Source: Paenibacillaceae bacterium
GTDB lineage: Bacteria > Bacillota > Clostridia > Lachnospirales > Lachnospiraceae
Direction of reading: 5' to 3'
Length of the DNA: 64,000 nt
Assembly: GCA_015057715.1 (NCBI GenBank)
Contig: SVDS01000003.1
Span: 1-64,000, forward strand
Numbering within the stretch: the stretch's first letter is position 1; the number at the start of each line of letters is the position of its first letter. Shown in pieces: positions 40,911 through 50,391 of the stretch. Both the position numbers and the translations under genes were made by a program. The notes beneath the pieces are model-generated. The model saw only the letters and a program-made list of their open reading frames with translations. It did not search any database and was not told where the DNA came from.

Positions 40911-41273
40911 ATGAATTATATTTTAAAAAATTATCGCGTATTGAGATATAATAAAAGAAAGAAGCCATGGAGAGATCTGAAATGGGCATTTAACCGCGAG
41001 AAAAGTCAAAGCAGATTGCGTTATTTTTTGTATTGCTGCCTGTTTATAGAAGCTGCATTGATCTTTCCCAGTGAAAGAGAACGAATTTGCAGAGAGCTGG
41101 TAAAAATATATACAGTGAAAGACGAGATCATGGAAGAAGCAATTTCTAAAATATCATCATTTGAAGGAACGGAGGGAGAATTAAGAGAACGTGGCGTTTT
41201 GCTGGATTTAAAAGAAGGTGAATTAAAATTCTGGCAGAAAGTGGAGCGGAAGATCCTAAGCGAATCACATTGA
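40911..41273 (+). CDS. Hypothetical basic protein with one possible membrane segment
   Basis: 120 aa from the ATG at 40911, seven bases after AGGAG. The N-terminal third is basic (NYRVLRYNKRKKPWRDLKW). A hydrophobic patch, FLYCCLFIEAALIF, lies at about residues 40-53. The rest is charged and helical. No family is recognised. It lies alone upstream of the purC promoter. Confidence 0.6.
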   Translation: MNYILKNYRVLRYNKRKKPWRDLKWAFNREKSQSRLRYFLYCCLFIEAALIFPSERERICRELVKIYTVKDEIMEEAISKISSFEGTEGELRERGVLLDLKEGELKFWQKVERKILSESH

Positions 41274-41321
41274 GAAACAGACATGTATATTGGTCATTAG
41301 TATTTATAATAATAAAACCAG

Positions 41322-41350
41322 TTGCAATCCAATTTTCACTGTATTATAAT
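41322..41350 (+). promoter_or_regulatory. Sigma-A promoter upstream of purC
   Basis: TTGCAA (41322-41327), a 17-bp spacer and TATAAT (41345-41350), 70 bp before the purC start. No purine riboswitch is visible between them. Confidence 0.6.
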
Positions 41351-41419
41351 TTCTACTGAAACACCAGAGTTTTATTTGAAAAACTTATAAATTAATTCAG
41401 AAAAGGACAGGTGGATACC

Positions 41420-42127
41420 GTGGAGAAAAAAGAAATGCTGTATGAGGGAAAAGCAAAGAAGGTCTATACTACTGAAGATCCGGACGTGTTAATTGTTTCT
41501 TATAAAGATGATGCCACAGCTTTCAATGGTCTTAAAAAAGGTACCATTGTTGGAAAAGGTGCAATCAATAACCGTATGACTAATTTCGTTTTCAAAAAAT
41601 TAGAAGCCAAAGGTGTTCCGACTCATCTGGTTGAAGAGTTAAACGACCGTGAGACTGCAGTTAAAAAAGTAGAGATCGTTCCTCTTGAGGTAATCATCAG
41701 AAACTATTCTGCAGGAAGTTTTGCAAAAAAGATGGGTATGGAAGAGGGAATTATGTTTGCCTGTCCGACACTTGAATTCAGCTATAAAAATGATGACTTA
41801 GGAGATCCGTTTATTAACGATTATTACGCTCTGGCTCTTAATCTTGCTACAAAGGAAGAGATCGAAGCTATCACAAAGTATGCGTTTTTAGTAAACGAGG
41901 TTCTCATTGAGTATTTTGACACCTTAAACATTGATCTTATTGACTTTAAAATCGAGTTTGGCCGTTACCACGGACAGATTATTCTTGCCGACGAGATTTC
42001 TCCTGATACATGCAGACTGTGGGATAAAGACACTCACGAAAAACTGGATAAGGATCGCTTCCGCAGAGATTTAGGCGGTGTGGAAGACGCATATGAGGAG
42101 ATATTCCGCCGTCTTGGAATTCAGTAA
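41420..42127 (+). CDS. purC: SAICAR synthase (phosphoribosylaminoimidazole-succinocarboxamide synthase)
   Basis: 235 aa from the GTG at 41420, five bases after AGGTGG; this start gives the family's usual [16 protein letters not shown]-terminus. Other motifs: [34 protein letters not shown] and [13 protein letters not shown]. It joins aspartate to CAIR in purine synthesis. purF starts 25 bp after its stop. Confidence 0.97.
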   Translation: MEKKEMLYEGKAKKVYTTEDPDVLIVSYKDDATAFNGLKKGTIVGKGAINNRMTNFVFKKLEAKGVPTHLVEELNDRETAVKKVEIVPLEVIIRNYSAGSFAKKMGMEEGIMFACPTLEFSYKNDDLGDPFINDYYALALNLATKEEIEAITKYAFLVNEVLIEYFDTLNIDLIDFKIEFGRYHGQIILADEISPDTCRLWDKDTHEKLDKDRFRRDLGGVEDAYEEIFRRLGIQ

Positions 42128-42152
42128 ACAGCACAGAGAGGGTAGATATTTC

Positions 42153-43595
42153 ATGAGTAACGAATTGAACTTCAATATAGAAGAAGAGTTACATGAGGAG
42201 TGCGGTGTCCTCGGCATCTATGATTTTGACGGCGGCGACGTTGCTTCCACCATTTATTACGGTTTGTTTGCATTACAGCACAGAGGACAGGAGAGCTGCG
42301 GAATAGCTGTCAGTGATACCGAAGGTCCGAAAGGAAAAGTAAGTGCGCATAAGGGGATGGGATTATGTAACGAAGTTTTTACTCCCGAGGTTTTGGAAGG
42401 TCTTCATGGAAATATCGGAGTAGGCCATGTTCGTTATTCAACGGCAGGCAGCAGTACACGGGAAAATGCCCAGCCTCTTGTTCTTAATTATGTAAAAGGT
42501 ACTCTTGCCATGGCTCATAACGGAAATCTGGTGAATGCGCCGGAGCTTCGCAGAGAGCTGGAGTACAGCGGTGCTATTTTTCAAACTACAATCGATTCAG
42601 AAGTAATCGCGTATCATGTTGCCAGAGAGCGGGTTAAGACCCCTTCCGTCGAGGCGGCAGTTGCCAATGCCATGAAAAAAATCGTGGGAGCCTACTCCCT
42701 GGTTGTCATGAGTCCCCGTAAGCTGATCGGAGCCAGGGATCCATACGGATTTAAACCCTTGTGCATTGGAAAACGGGATAATTCTTACATCATTGTATCA
42801 GAAAGCTGCGCCCTTGATACCATAGGTGCGGAATTTGTCCGTGATGTTCTGCCTGGTGAAATTGTAACTATAACAAAAGACGGAATTGCTTCAGATACAA
42901 GCCTCTGCTTTAAAGAAAGAGCCAAAGAGGCCAGGTGTGTATTCGAATATATTTATTTTGCAAGGCCGGACAGCGTATTTGACGGAGTGAGTGTCTATCA
43001 TTCCAGGCTTTGTGCTGGCAGGGCTCTGGCTGTGGATTCACCGGTAGAGGCAGATGTGGTTGTAGGAGTCCCGGAATCAGGAAATGCAGCTGCCCTTGGG
43101 TATTCCCTTCAGTCGGGAATTCCTTATGGAACTGCATTTGTAAAAAACTCCTATGTAGGCCGGACTTTCATTAAGCCAAAGCAGAGCTATCGGGAATCAT
43201 CGGTGAGAATCAAGTTAAATGTACTTAGAGAAGCAGTTGTGGGGAAACGGGTAATCATGATTGATGATTCCATAGTCAGGGGAACTACCAGCGCCCTGAT
43301 TGTAAACATGCTTCGGGAGGCCGGTGCCAAAGAGGTTCATGTACGGATTAGTGCGCCGCCCTTTTTACACCCCTGTTATTTCGGAACGGATATTCCCGAT
43401 GAAGATCAGCTGATTGCCCATAACAGAAGCATTGACGAGATACGGGATCTTCTTGGAGCAGACTCCCTGTCTTATTTAAATATAGAACGTCTGAATGAAA
43501 TGGCGGAAGGACTGCCTATTTGTACAGCATGCTTTAGCGGAAACTATCCCATTGAACCGCCAAAAGAAGACATACGCGGGGAATACAGCAGATAA
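42153..43595 (+). CDS. purF: Amidophosphoribosyltransferase
   Basis: 480 aa from the ATG at 42153 after GAGAGGG. A short propeptide precedes Cys17 (HEECGVLGIYDF), the glutaminase nucleophile exposed after processing. The PRPP loop is VIMIDDSIVRGTTS. Cys residues in RCVFEYIYFARPD, FLHPCYFGTDIP and CTACFSGNYP match the four ligands of the [4Fe-4S] cluster of the B. subtilis-type enzyme. It catalyses the first committed step of purine synthesis. Confidence 0.96.
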   Translation: MSNELNFNIEEELHEECGVLGIYDFDGGDVASTIYYGLFALQHRGQESCGIAVSDTEGPKGKVSAHKGMGLCNEVFTPEVLEGLHGNIGVGHVRYSTAGSSTRENAQPLVLNYVKGTLAMAHNGNLVNAPELRRELEYSGAIFQTTIDSEVIAYHVARERVKTPSVEAAVANAMKKIVGAYSLVVMSPRKLIGARDPYGFKPLCIGKRDNSYIIVSESCALDTIGAEFVRDVLPGEIVTITKDGIASDTSLCFKERAKEARCVFEYIYFARPDSVFDGVSVYHSRLCAGRALAVDSPVEADVVVGVPESGNAAALGYSLQSGIPYGTAFVKNSYVGRTFIKPKQSYRESSVRIKLNVLREAVVGKRVIMIDDSIVRGTTSALIVNMLREAGAKEVHVRISAPPFLHPCYFGTDIPDEDQLIAHNRSIDEIRDLLGADSLSYLNIERLNEMAEGLPICTACFSGNYPIEPPKEDIRGEYSR

Positions 43596-43731
43596 TAGGA
43601 CTTAAAAAACAGGGGCTGTCAGGCCGGTTTGCGCTGCATAACCGGAAGACGGTCCCTGACTGCTCTTCCCATAAGAAAGAAACTATGATAAAATAGCTCT
43701 ACAACGAAACCCAAGGAGGAATGAAAATAAC

Positions 43732-45162
43732 ATGACAGATCGTTACCAAAGCCCGCTGTCTGAGCGTTATGCCAGCAAGGAGATGCAGTACATTTTTTCT
43801 CCTGATAAAAAATTTAAGACCTGGAGAAAACTGTGGATTGCTCTGGCAGAAGTAGAAAAGGAACTTGGACTTCCCATTACGGAAGAACAGATAGAGGAAC
43901 TGAAGGCGTTTCAGGATGATGTAAATTACGAGGTAGCCATACAGCGGGAAAAAGAAGTCCGCCACGATGTAATGTCTCACGTATATGCATATGGAGTCCA
44001 GTGCCCCAAGGCAAAAGGCATTATTCATCTGGGAGCCACCTCCTGTTATGTTGGTGATAATACAGATATTATAGTTATGACAGAAGCACTTGTGCTGGTG
44101 CGTAAAAAACTGATTAATGTAATTTCGGAGCTGGCAAAGTTTGCAGACAGCTATAAGGAGTTACCAACCCTTGCATTTACCCATTTTCAGCCTGCCCAGC
44201 CTACGACTGTAGGTAAGAGAGCTACGTTATGGCTCCATGATCTTACCATGGATCTGGAGGATCTGGATTATCTTCTTGATTCCATCCGCCTTCTTGGTTC
44301 CAAGGGAACAACCGGAACTCAGGCCAGCTTTTTAGAGCTGTTTGACGGTGACATGGACAGAGTGAGAAAAGTGGATGCCATGATTGCAGAGAAGATGGGA
44401 TATAAGGGGTGTTACCCGGTATCTGGTCAGACCTACTCCCGGAAAGTGGACAGCCGTGTGGTCAACGTTCTGGCAGGAATTGCACAGAGTGCTCATAAGT
44501 TCTCCAATGATATCCGCCTTCTCCAGCATTTAAAAGAGGTGGAAGAGCCATTTGAAAAGAGCCAGATCGGTTCTTCAGCCATGGCTTACAAGAGAAACCC
44601 CATGAGAAGCGAGAGAATCGCCTCCCTGTCCAATTACGTTATGGCAGATGTGATGAATCCCATGCTTGTTTCTTCCACTCAGTGGTTTGAACGGACACTG
44701 GATGACTCTGCTAACAAACGTCTGAGTGTGCCGGAAGGCTTTCTTGCAATTGATGGAATTCTGGATCTCTATCTGAATGTGGTTGATGGTCTTGTGGTTT
44801 ATCCCAAGGTCATTGAAAAGCATATGATGGCGGAACTTCCTTTCATGGCGACAGAAAACATCATGATGGATGCGGTGAAAGCAGGCGGCGACAGGCAGGA
44901 ACTCCATGAGCGGATCAGGGAGCTTTCCATGGAAGCCGGAAAGAATGTGAAAGTAAACGGACTTGATAACAATCTGCTGGAACTCATTGCAGCAGACCCA
45001 TCTTTTAATCTTTCATTAGAAGAACTGAAAAAAAGTATGGATCCTAAAAAATATGTTGGCTGCGCCCCGGCTCAGGTTACCATATACCTTGATGAGGTGA
45101 TTCGTCCTCTTCTTAAGGACAACCAGGAACTTCTTGGTATGACAGCAGAAATTAATGTATAA
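43732..45162 (+). CDS. purB: Adenylosuccinate lyase
   Basis: 476 aa, ATG after AAGGAGGAATG-type site. The fumarase-superfamily signature GSSAMAYKRNPMRSER is at about residues 282-297, with HLGATSCYVGDNTD and THFQPAQPTTVGKR before it. It splits SAICAR and adenylosuccinate to release fumarate. It lies 136 bp after purF and is followed by a terminator and a LysR gene. Confidence 0.97.
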   Translation: MTDRYQSPLSERYASKEMQYIFSPDKKFKTWRKLWIALAEVEKELGLPITEEQIEELKAFQDDVNYEVAIQREKEVRHDVMSHVYAYGVQCPKAKGIIHLGATSCYVGDNTDIIVMTEALVLVRKKLINVISELAKFADSYKELPTLAFTHFQPAQPTTVGKRATLWLHDLTMDLEDLDYLLDSIRLLGSKGTTGTQASFLELFDGDMDRVRKVDAMIAEKMGYKGCYPVSGQTYSRKVDSRVVNVLAGIAQSAHKFSNDIRLLQHLKEVEEPFEKSQIGSSAMAYKRNPMRSERIASLSNYVMADVMNPMLVSSTQWFERTLDDSANKRLSVPEGFLAIDGILDLYLNVVDGLVVYPKVIEKHMMAELPFMATENIMMDAVKAGGDRQELHERIRELSMEAGKNVKVNGLDNNLLELIAADPSFNLSLEELKKSMDPKKYVGCAPAQVTIYLDEVIRPLLKDNQELLGMTAEINV

Positions 45163-45167
45163 GAAAG

Positions 45168-45213
45168 CTGCGGACAGACTGATCTTTAACAATGAGTCTG
45201 TCTGCAGTTTTTT
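45168..45213 (+). terminator. Terminator after purB
   Basis: CTGCGGACAGACT pairs with AGTCTGTCTGCAG (one mismatch), followed by TTTTTT. Confidence 0.85.
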
Positions 45214-45230
45214 GTGTGCAAGGAGGAATG

Positions 45231-46124
45231 ATGAGCAGTAGTCTGGAATATTATAAAGTTTTTTATTATGTGGCAACGTTAGGCAGCATTACACTGGCAT
45301 CTGAAAAACTCTGTATCTCCCAGCCAGCAGTCAGCCAGGCAGTCCGGCAGCTGGAACAGTCACTGGACTGCCAGCTTTTTATGCGGATGTCAAAAGGAGT
45401 AAAGCTGACCAGAGAAGGAGAATTTTTATTCGATTATGTAAAATCCGGTTTAGAGAGCATCTGGCACGGGGAAAATATGTTAAGACGGGTACGGGATTTA
45501 GAGACCGGTGAAGTGCGCATAGGAGCAAGTGATATGACACTTCAGTTTTATTTACTTCCTTATCTGGAAAAATTTCATGAACTTTATCCGGGAATTAAAG
45601 TAACGGTTTCCAATGGTCCCACACCAGAAACACTTCGCTTCTTATATGAAGGGAAGATTGATTTCGGTGTGGTCAGCACTCCCTTTGAAGCAAGGAACGA
45701 GGTAAAAAGTACTCCTGTAAAGGAAGTACACAATGTTTTTATTGCAGGTGAGAAGTTTAAGCATCTGGAAGGGAAAAAACTGAGTTATGATATCCTGAAG
45801 GAACTTCCCTGTATCTTTTTGGAAAAGAATACCAGCACCCGGACATTTATGGACGAGTTCTTAAAAGAGAGGGAAGTGGAGGTGGAGCCGGAATTCGAGC
45901 TTTCCACCAGCGATATGATCGTTCAGTTTGCCATGCGGAATTTAGGAATTGGCTGTGTGATGTCTGGATTTGCCCAAATGGAGCTTGAGAAAGGTAACCT
46001 GATAGAACTGCAGTTTAAGGAGTCCATGCCGGGGCGGCAGTTTGCAATTATAACGGACAGTAAGACTCCGATCTCTCCTGCGGGGAAGAAGATTCTGAAA
46101 CTGATGACCGATGATATAAGTTAA
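45231..46124 (+). CDS. LysR-family transcriptional regulator
   Basis: 297 aa from the ATG at 45231 after AAGGAGG (an adjacent ATG at 45228 is equally possible). The winged helix-turn-helix is clear: LGSITLASEKLCISQPAVSQ (about residues 16-35). A periplasmic-binding-like effector domain follows (about 90-295). It lies between purB and purA on the same strand. Its target and ligand are unknown; position suggests a link to purine or C4-acid metabolism, but that is inference. Confidence 0.92.
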   Translation: MSSSLEYYKVFYYVATLGSITLASEKLCISQPAVSQAVRQLEQSLDCQLFMRMSKGVKLTREGEFLFDYVKSGLESIWHGENMLRRVRDLETGEVRIGASDMTLQFYLLPYLEKFHELYPGIKVTVSNGPTPETLRFLYEGKIDFGVVSTPFEARNEVKSTPVKEVHNVFIAGEKFKHLEGKKLSYDILKELPCIFLEKNTSTRTFMDEFLKEREVEVEPEFELSTSDMIVQFAMRNLGIGCVMSGFAQMELEKGNLIELQFKESMPGRQFAIITDSKTPISPAGKKILKLMTDDIS

Positions 46125-46225
46125 ACTTATGTCAAATATAAATAATATTGACTTTACTTATGTGAATCTTTGCGCTATCATAGGGAAGTAAAAGGTATTT
46201 TTTCACTCATAGGAGGATTAATCGA

Positions 46226-47500
46226 ATGGTAAGAGCAATCGTAGGCGCCAACTGGGGCGATGAAGGAAAAGGTAAAATCACAGATATGCTGGCAAAGGAG
46301 TCCGATATCATTATCCGTTATCAGGGCGGAAGCAATGCCGGGCATACCATTATCAACAATTATGGCAAGTTTGCCCTTCACCTTCTGCCGTCAGGTGTTT
46401 TCTACAACCACACAACCAGCATTATCGGCAATGGCGTGGCATTAAACATCCCTTATTTAATTAAGGAAGTGAATGATCTTGTGAGCAAAGGAGTTCCAAA
46501 GCCGGCTATTCTGGTTTCTGACCGTGCACAGATTCTGATGCCATATCACATTCTGTTTGATCAGTATGAAGAAGAGCGTCTGGGAAAACGGTCCTTTGGT
46601 TCCACAAAATCAGGGATTGCACCATTTTATTCAGATAAATACGCTAAAATCGGTTTTCAGGTATGCGAACTTTTTGATGAAGAGTCATTAAAGGAAAAGG
46701 TGGAACGCGTTTGTGAGATGAAGAATGTTTTAATGGAACATTTATATCACAAACCAGCCATTGATCCGGAAGAATTATTTAAGACTTTACTTGAGTATCG
46801 CGAGATGGTAAAACCGTTTGTCTGCGATGTTTCCAATTATCTTCATAATGCAATTAAGGAAGGTAAAAATATTTTGCTGGAAGGACAGCTGGGATCTTTA
46901 AAGGATACCGATCACGGAATCTATCCTATGGTTACCTCTTCCTCCACTCTGGCAGCATACGGTGCAATTGGAGCAGGCATTCCTCCATATGAAATCAAGA
47001 ACATTACCACTGTTGTAAAGGCATATTCCAGTGCAGTTGGTGCCGGCGCATTTGTCAGCGAGATCTTCGGAGACGAGGCAGACGAGTTAAGACGCCGTGG
47101 CGGTGATGGCGGCGAATTTGGCGCAACGACTGGAAGACCAAGACGTATGGGATGGTTTGATGCAGTGGCTTCCAGATATGGCTGCAGAATTCAGGGAGCT
47201 ACCGAAGCAGCACTTACTGTTTTGGATGTACTAGGTTATCTGGATGAGCTTCCTGTTTGTATCGGATATGAGATTGATGGAAAGGTCACAAAAGATTTCC
47301 CAAATACGGTTGAGCTTAATAAGGCAAAACCAGTTTATACCACACTTCCAGGCTGGAAATGTGAGATCAGAGAAATTAAAAAATATGAGGATCTGCCAGA
47401 AAACTGCAGAAACTATATTGAATTTATTGAGAAAGAGCTTGAAACTCCCGTTACCATGGTTTCCAATGGACCGGGAAGAGATGATATTATTTATCGCTAG
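46226..47500 (+). CDS. purA: Adenylosuccinate synthase
   Basis: 424 aa, ATG nine bases after AGGAGG. Motifs: GANWGDEGKGKITDML (P-loop), GGSNAGHTI with the catalytic His, GNGVALNIPYLIKE and GQLGSLKDTDHGIYPMVTSS. It joins IMP and aspartate using GTP, the first step to AMP. The LysR gene precedes it and a terminator follows. Confidence 0.97.
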   Translation: MVRAIVGANWGDEGKGKITDMLAKESDIIIRYQGGSNAGHTIINNYGKFALHLLPSGVFYNHTTSIIGNGVALNIPYLIKEVNDLVSKGVPKPAILVSDRAQILMPYHILFDQYEEERLGKRSFGSTKSGIAPFYSDKYAKIGFQVCELFDEESLKEKVERVCEMKNVLMEHLYHKPAIDPEELFKTLLEYREMVKPFVCDVSNYLHNAIKEGKNILLEGQLGSLKDTDHGIYPMVTSSSTLAAYGAIGAGIPPYEIKNITTVVKAYSSAVGAGAFVSEIFGDEADELRRRGGDGGEFGATTGRPRRMGWFDAVASRYGCRIQGATEAALTVLDVLGYLDELPVCIGYEIDGKVTKDFPNTVELNKAKPVYTTLPGWKCEIREIKKYEDLPENCRNYIEFIEKELETPVTMVSNGPGRDDIIYR

Positions 47501-47514
47501 GGTTTAAAAAAATT

Positions 47515-47557
47515 AAGCAGAGCATTAGGATTATTTCCTATTGTCTCTGCTTATTTT
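47515..47557 (+). terminator. Terminator after purA
   Basis: AAGCAGAG pairs with CTCTGCTT, with inner AGGA/TCCT pairing, followed by ATTTTTG. Confidence 0.75.
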
Positions 47558-47576
47558 TGTTTTCTATTTTAGTCAA

Positions 47577-47807
47577 TTATTCTTTTTTTGTGGTATCAGT
47601 ATGGTTGTTATTATCATTGGGTTTAATTACCCGGACAACCAGCTGTGCAGCATATATAAATGCAGGAATAACTACTGTGGAATAGATAGCCGCCATCAGC
47701 CATTTCTTTGATTCCGCGCTATGAGAAAATGCGGATACCAGTGCAATAAGATAAAGGGAACAGATTAGTACCAGACCAACAATAGCCAGGGCGCGTTTCC
47801 ATTTCAT
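47577..47807 (-). CDS. Small two-helix membrane protein
   Basis: 76 aa, ATG after GAGAGG. Two membrane helices are visible (about residues 6-27 and 38-60), with a polar tail rich in Asn/Asp/Lys. No family is recognised. It is convergent with purA and shares the intergenic terminator region. Confidence 0.6.
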   Translation of the reverse strand: MKWKRALAIVGLVLICSLYLIALVSAFSHSAESKKWLMAAIYSTVVIPAFIYAAQLVVRVIKPNDNNNHTDTTKKE

Positions 47808-47980
47808 GGGGAAACCTCTCTTTCTGAAAAAATTATACTGGGTTTATTATATCCCAAAACAGTACATTTGGAAAGAAATGTTTGGAAAATGTTCACAAAA
47901 TCTTCAGATATTGGAAACTGTACATTTCTCTCAATCTATAGTACACTTCTAATAGATTACAGACAACGGGGAAGGAGTGC

Positions 47981-49069
47981 TTGGTACCCTTGAGGAAACA
48001 ATGGTTGGTAGTAATTTCAGCAGGGATCCTTCTGAGCATGGGAGGGATGATGAGTTCCCTTGCTTCAGAAGATAATGGGCAGGAACAAAGCACCCCCATT
48101 AATCTTATGGAAGCCACGAAGGAATGGCAGTGGAAGGAAGATTCCGGTGGCTGGAGATACATAAAAAAGGATGAAACCTATAAAAAGAACTGCTGGGAGA
48201 AGATTGACGGAAACTGGTATTATTTTGGCTATGATGGTTATATGAGCACAGACTGGACAACGATCCGCGGTATGGATTATCTCTTTTCCGAGACCGGGGA
48301 GCTGCAGCTTGGATGGTGCTATAACGACGAAGAGGAAAAATGGCATTATTACAAGGAAGATGGTACTCCGCAAAAAGGCTGGTTTCAGGACCGGGATGGA
48401 AGCTGGTACTGGTTTTCTGCAAAGGGGGAGATGACTTCTTCCGGATATAAGTATGTAACCGGAGGAAAGTATTATTTCTTTGACAACGGACAGATGGCCG
48501 CTAACCAGTATGTCGGTCTCTTTTATATGGATGAAACCGGGAACAGAAACAAAAATTTTGATATCATAATTGAAAGTAAGAAAAAGAATACTGCCATCTC
48601 TGCTGAAGTAAAGGAAGGATTTACAGAAGCCTCCAAGAATCTGCCCCGGGAATGGGTGAAGCGTTTTACGGATCAGGGCTGGGAAATTCTCTATTATCCG
48701 GAAAAGCAGTATTTTTCTGCGCCCAATACCGGGAGTGGTGTTTATTACGTAGGTCATTCGCTGGATACCACTTATAAGAAAATAAAGATATGCAATCCTT
48801 CTGAACTAACAGAAGCATTTTGCGAATATATCGGATATGAATACGGTTTATATAAGGGAACGCTTCAGGAGGCGACGGATTTATCCATGGATAAATCTTT
48901 GATGGACGAATATGTTTTTATACCGGATTACTATGCGGATGATATGAAATTTTATTTTGGAAAGCTGGCAGCAGCATATTTGGGAAGTACATCAACCAGG
49001 TCAGAGATGGAGGCAGAAGCCCCGGACGTGACCAGGATATTAAAAAAGATATTATACGGGCAGAGTTGA
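47981..49069 (+). CDS. Secreted cell-wall-binding-repeat protein
   Basis: 362 aa from a TTG at 47981 (AAGGAG only 3 bp upstream; a TTG at 47990 is an alternative start). A signal peptide covers about residues 1-29. Five or six choline-binding-type repeats follow (GWRYIKK, GNWYYFGYDGYMSTDWTT, GSWYWFSAKGEMTSSG). The C-terminal domain (about 195-362) has no HExxH zinc site or other known motif. It is probably a surface protein attached to wall polymers; the role of the unique domain is unknown. Confidence 0.75.
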   Translation: MVPLRKQWLVVISAGILLSMGGMMSSLASEDNGQEQSTPINLMEATKEWQWKEDSGGWRYIKKDETYKKNCWEKIDGNWYYFGYDGYMSTDWTTIRGMDYLFSETGELQLGWCYNDEEEKWHYYKEDGTPQKGWFQDRDGSWYWFSAKGEMTSSGYKYVTGGKYYFFDNGQMAANQYVGLFYMDETGNRNKNFDIIIESKKKNTAISAEVKEGFTEASKNLPREWVKRFTDQGWEILYYPEKQYFSAPNTGSGVYYVGHSLDTTYKKIKICNPSELTEAFCEYIGYEYGLYKGTLQEATDLSMDKSLMDEYVFIPDYYADDMKFYFGKLAAAYLGSTSTRSEMEAEAPDVTRILKKILYGQS

Positions 49070-49229
49070 ATTACGAATAATTCTTATAGCAGGCAATAGT
49101 CTGATATAGATTATACTGATTCAGCGCTGCTTTTTTAATTTAAAATCTGGTTGACAAATCAACGAATATATAATATTATAAAATTATATTTAATAAAATT
49201 GAATTTAGCAATATAAAAGGAGAATGGGA

Positions 49230-49592
49230 ATGGATTTAATACCCCGTATTGTTGTTCTATTGATTGCGGCAGAACATTTATACATTTTATGGATGGAGAT
49301 GTTTGCCTGGAAGACAGCTGGAAAAAAGATGTTACCCGGTTTTGAATCGTCGTTTTTTGAGGAAACAAGAGTAATGGCGGCGAACCAGGGGTTGTATAAT
49401 GGGTTTCTTTCCGCAGGTCTTATATGGTCCTTGTTTGTGGGAGAAGGGATATGGGCAGACAGAATATCCATCTTTTTTCTTTCCTGCGTAATTATCGCAG
49501 GGGTATATGGAGCTTTGACTTCATCGAAAACTATTTTTTTTAAACAGGCGATGCCTGCGATTGCGGCACTTTTCATTGTGATAATTTTTTAA
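49230..49592 (+). CDS. DUF1304 family membrane protein
   Basis: 120 aa from the ATG at 49230, seven bases after AAGGAG. Four membrane helices are present. The sequence AAEHLYILWMEMFAW and VMAANQGLYNGFLSAGL are the DUF1304 hallmarks. Function is unknown. It lies 18 bp upstream of a nitroreductase gene, likely in one operon. Confidence 0.85.
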   Translation: MDLIPRIVVLLIAAEHLYILWMEMFAWKTAGKKMLPGFESSFFEETRVMAANQGLYNGFLSAGLIWSLFVGEGIWADRISIFFLSCVIIAGVYGALTSSKTIFFKQAMPAIAALFIVIIF

Positions 49593-49610
49593 ATTAAAGG
49601 AGTGATATAT

Positions 49611-50351
49611 ATGAATGAGACAATAAGAACAATTCAGAATCACAGATCAATCAGAAGCTTTCTTGATAAAGAGGTTGATGACGTTATCATCGACGAGATC
49701 CTAAGGGCTGCACAGTCCATGCCCAATTCGATTAATGGCCAGCAGAGTTCGGTCATAGTAATTAAGGATAAAGAAACAAAAGCAAAAATAGCCCAGCTGG
49801 CCGGTGGCCAGAAATGGGTGGAAGATGCACCGGTATTTCTTCTGTTCGTACTGGATTTTTATAAAACCAGTCTTGCGGCTGAGAAAAACGGGTTGACACA
49901 GGTGATACATGAGAGTGTGGAAGGAACCATGGCAGGAACCTTTGATGCAGGACTTTCCATGGGCGCTGCAATTATAGCCGCAGAGTCGCTGAATCTTGGG
50001 ATTGTACCAATCGGCGGAGTCCGTAAAAATCCAGGTGAAATCATAAAGCTTTTAAATCTTCCTCCTTATACCTATCCGGCAGTTGGCCTGGCAGTGGGAT
50101 ATCCAAAAGACGAATCACACAAGAAACCAAGACTACCATTTTCTACATTTCGTCACAATGAAGTTTACCACACAGAGGAAATGAAAGAAGCCATCGACCG
50201 GTACGATATGGAGATGGAAGAATATTTAAAAGAAGTGGGGCGTCAGCAGGAAGGAAACTGGAGTAAATACACCTCGGGAATTTATCAGAATGTTTATTAC
50301 CCCGATGTCTATCCCACCATGAAAGACCAGAAGTTTTTAAACGACAAATAA
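49611..50351 (+). CDS. NfsA-like nitroreductase family protein
   Basis: 246 aa from the ATG at 49611 after AGGAG. The N-terminal HRSIRSFLDKEVDD and the FMN-binding segments MPNSINGQQSSVI and LGIVPIGGVRKNPGEI match oxygen-insensitive NADPH nitroreductase/flavin reductases. It reduces nitro or quinone compounds with FMN. It follows the DUF1304 gene closely. Confidence 0.9.
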   Translation: MNETIRTIQNHRSIRSFLDKEVDDVIIDEILRAAQSMPNSINGQQSSVIVIKDKETKAKIAQLAGGQKWVEDAPVFLLFVLDFYKTSLAAEKNGLTQVIHESVEGTMAGTFDAGLSMGAAIIAAESLNLGIVPIGGVRKNPGEIIKLLNLPPYTYPAVGLAVGYPKDESHKKPRLPFSTFRHNEVYHTEEMKEAIDRYDMEMEEYLKEVGRQQEGNWSKYTSGIYQNVYYPDVYPTMKDQKFLNDK

Positions 50352-50391
50352 AAGAAAGGGAAAGCTGCAAAAAACAGCTTTCCCTTTCTTT
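50351..50391. terminator. Bidirectional terminator between convergent genes
   Basis: A 17-bp perfect stem, AAAGAAAGGGAAAGCTG with its complement, between the nitroreductase and ABC-F genes, with A/T tracts on both sides. Confidence 0.85.

Noticed and set aside
41274-41410. Purine riboswitch upstream of purC
   Set aside because: The core motifs of the purine aptamer are absent; only a promoter is visible.
43600-43680. Inverted repeats between purF and purB as terminator or riboswitch
   Set aside because: Pairing is imperfect, there is no T tract and no known purine aptamer motif.
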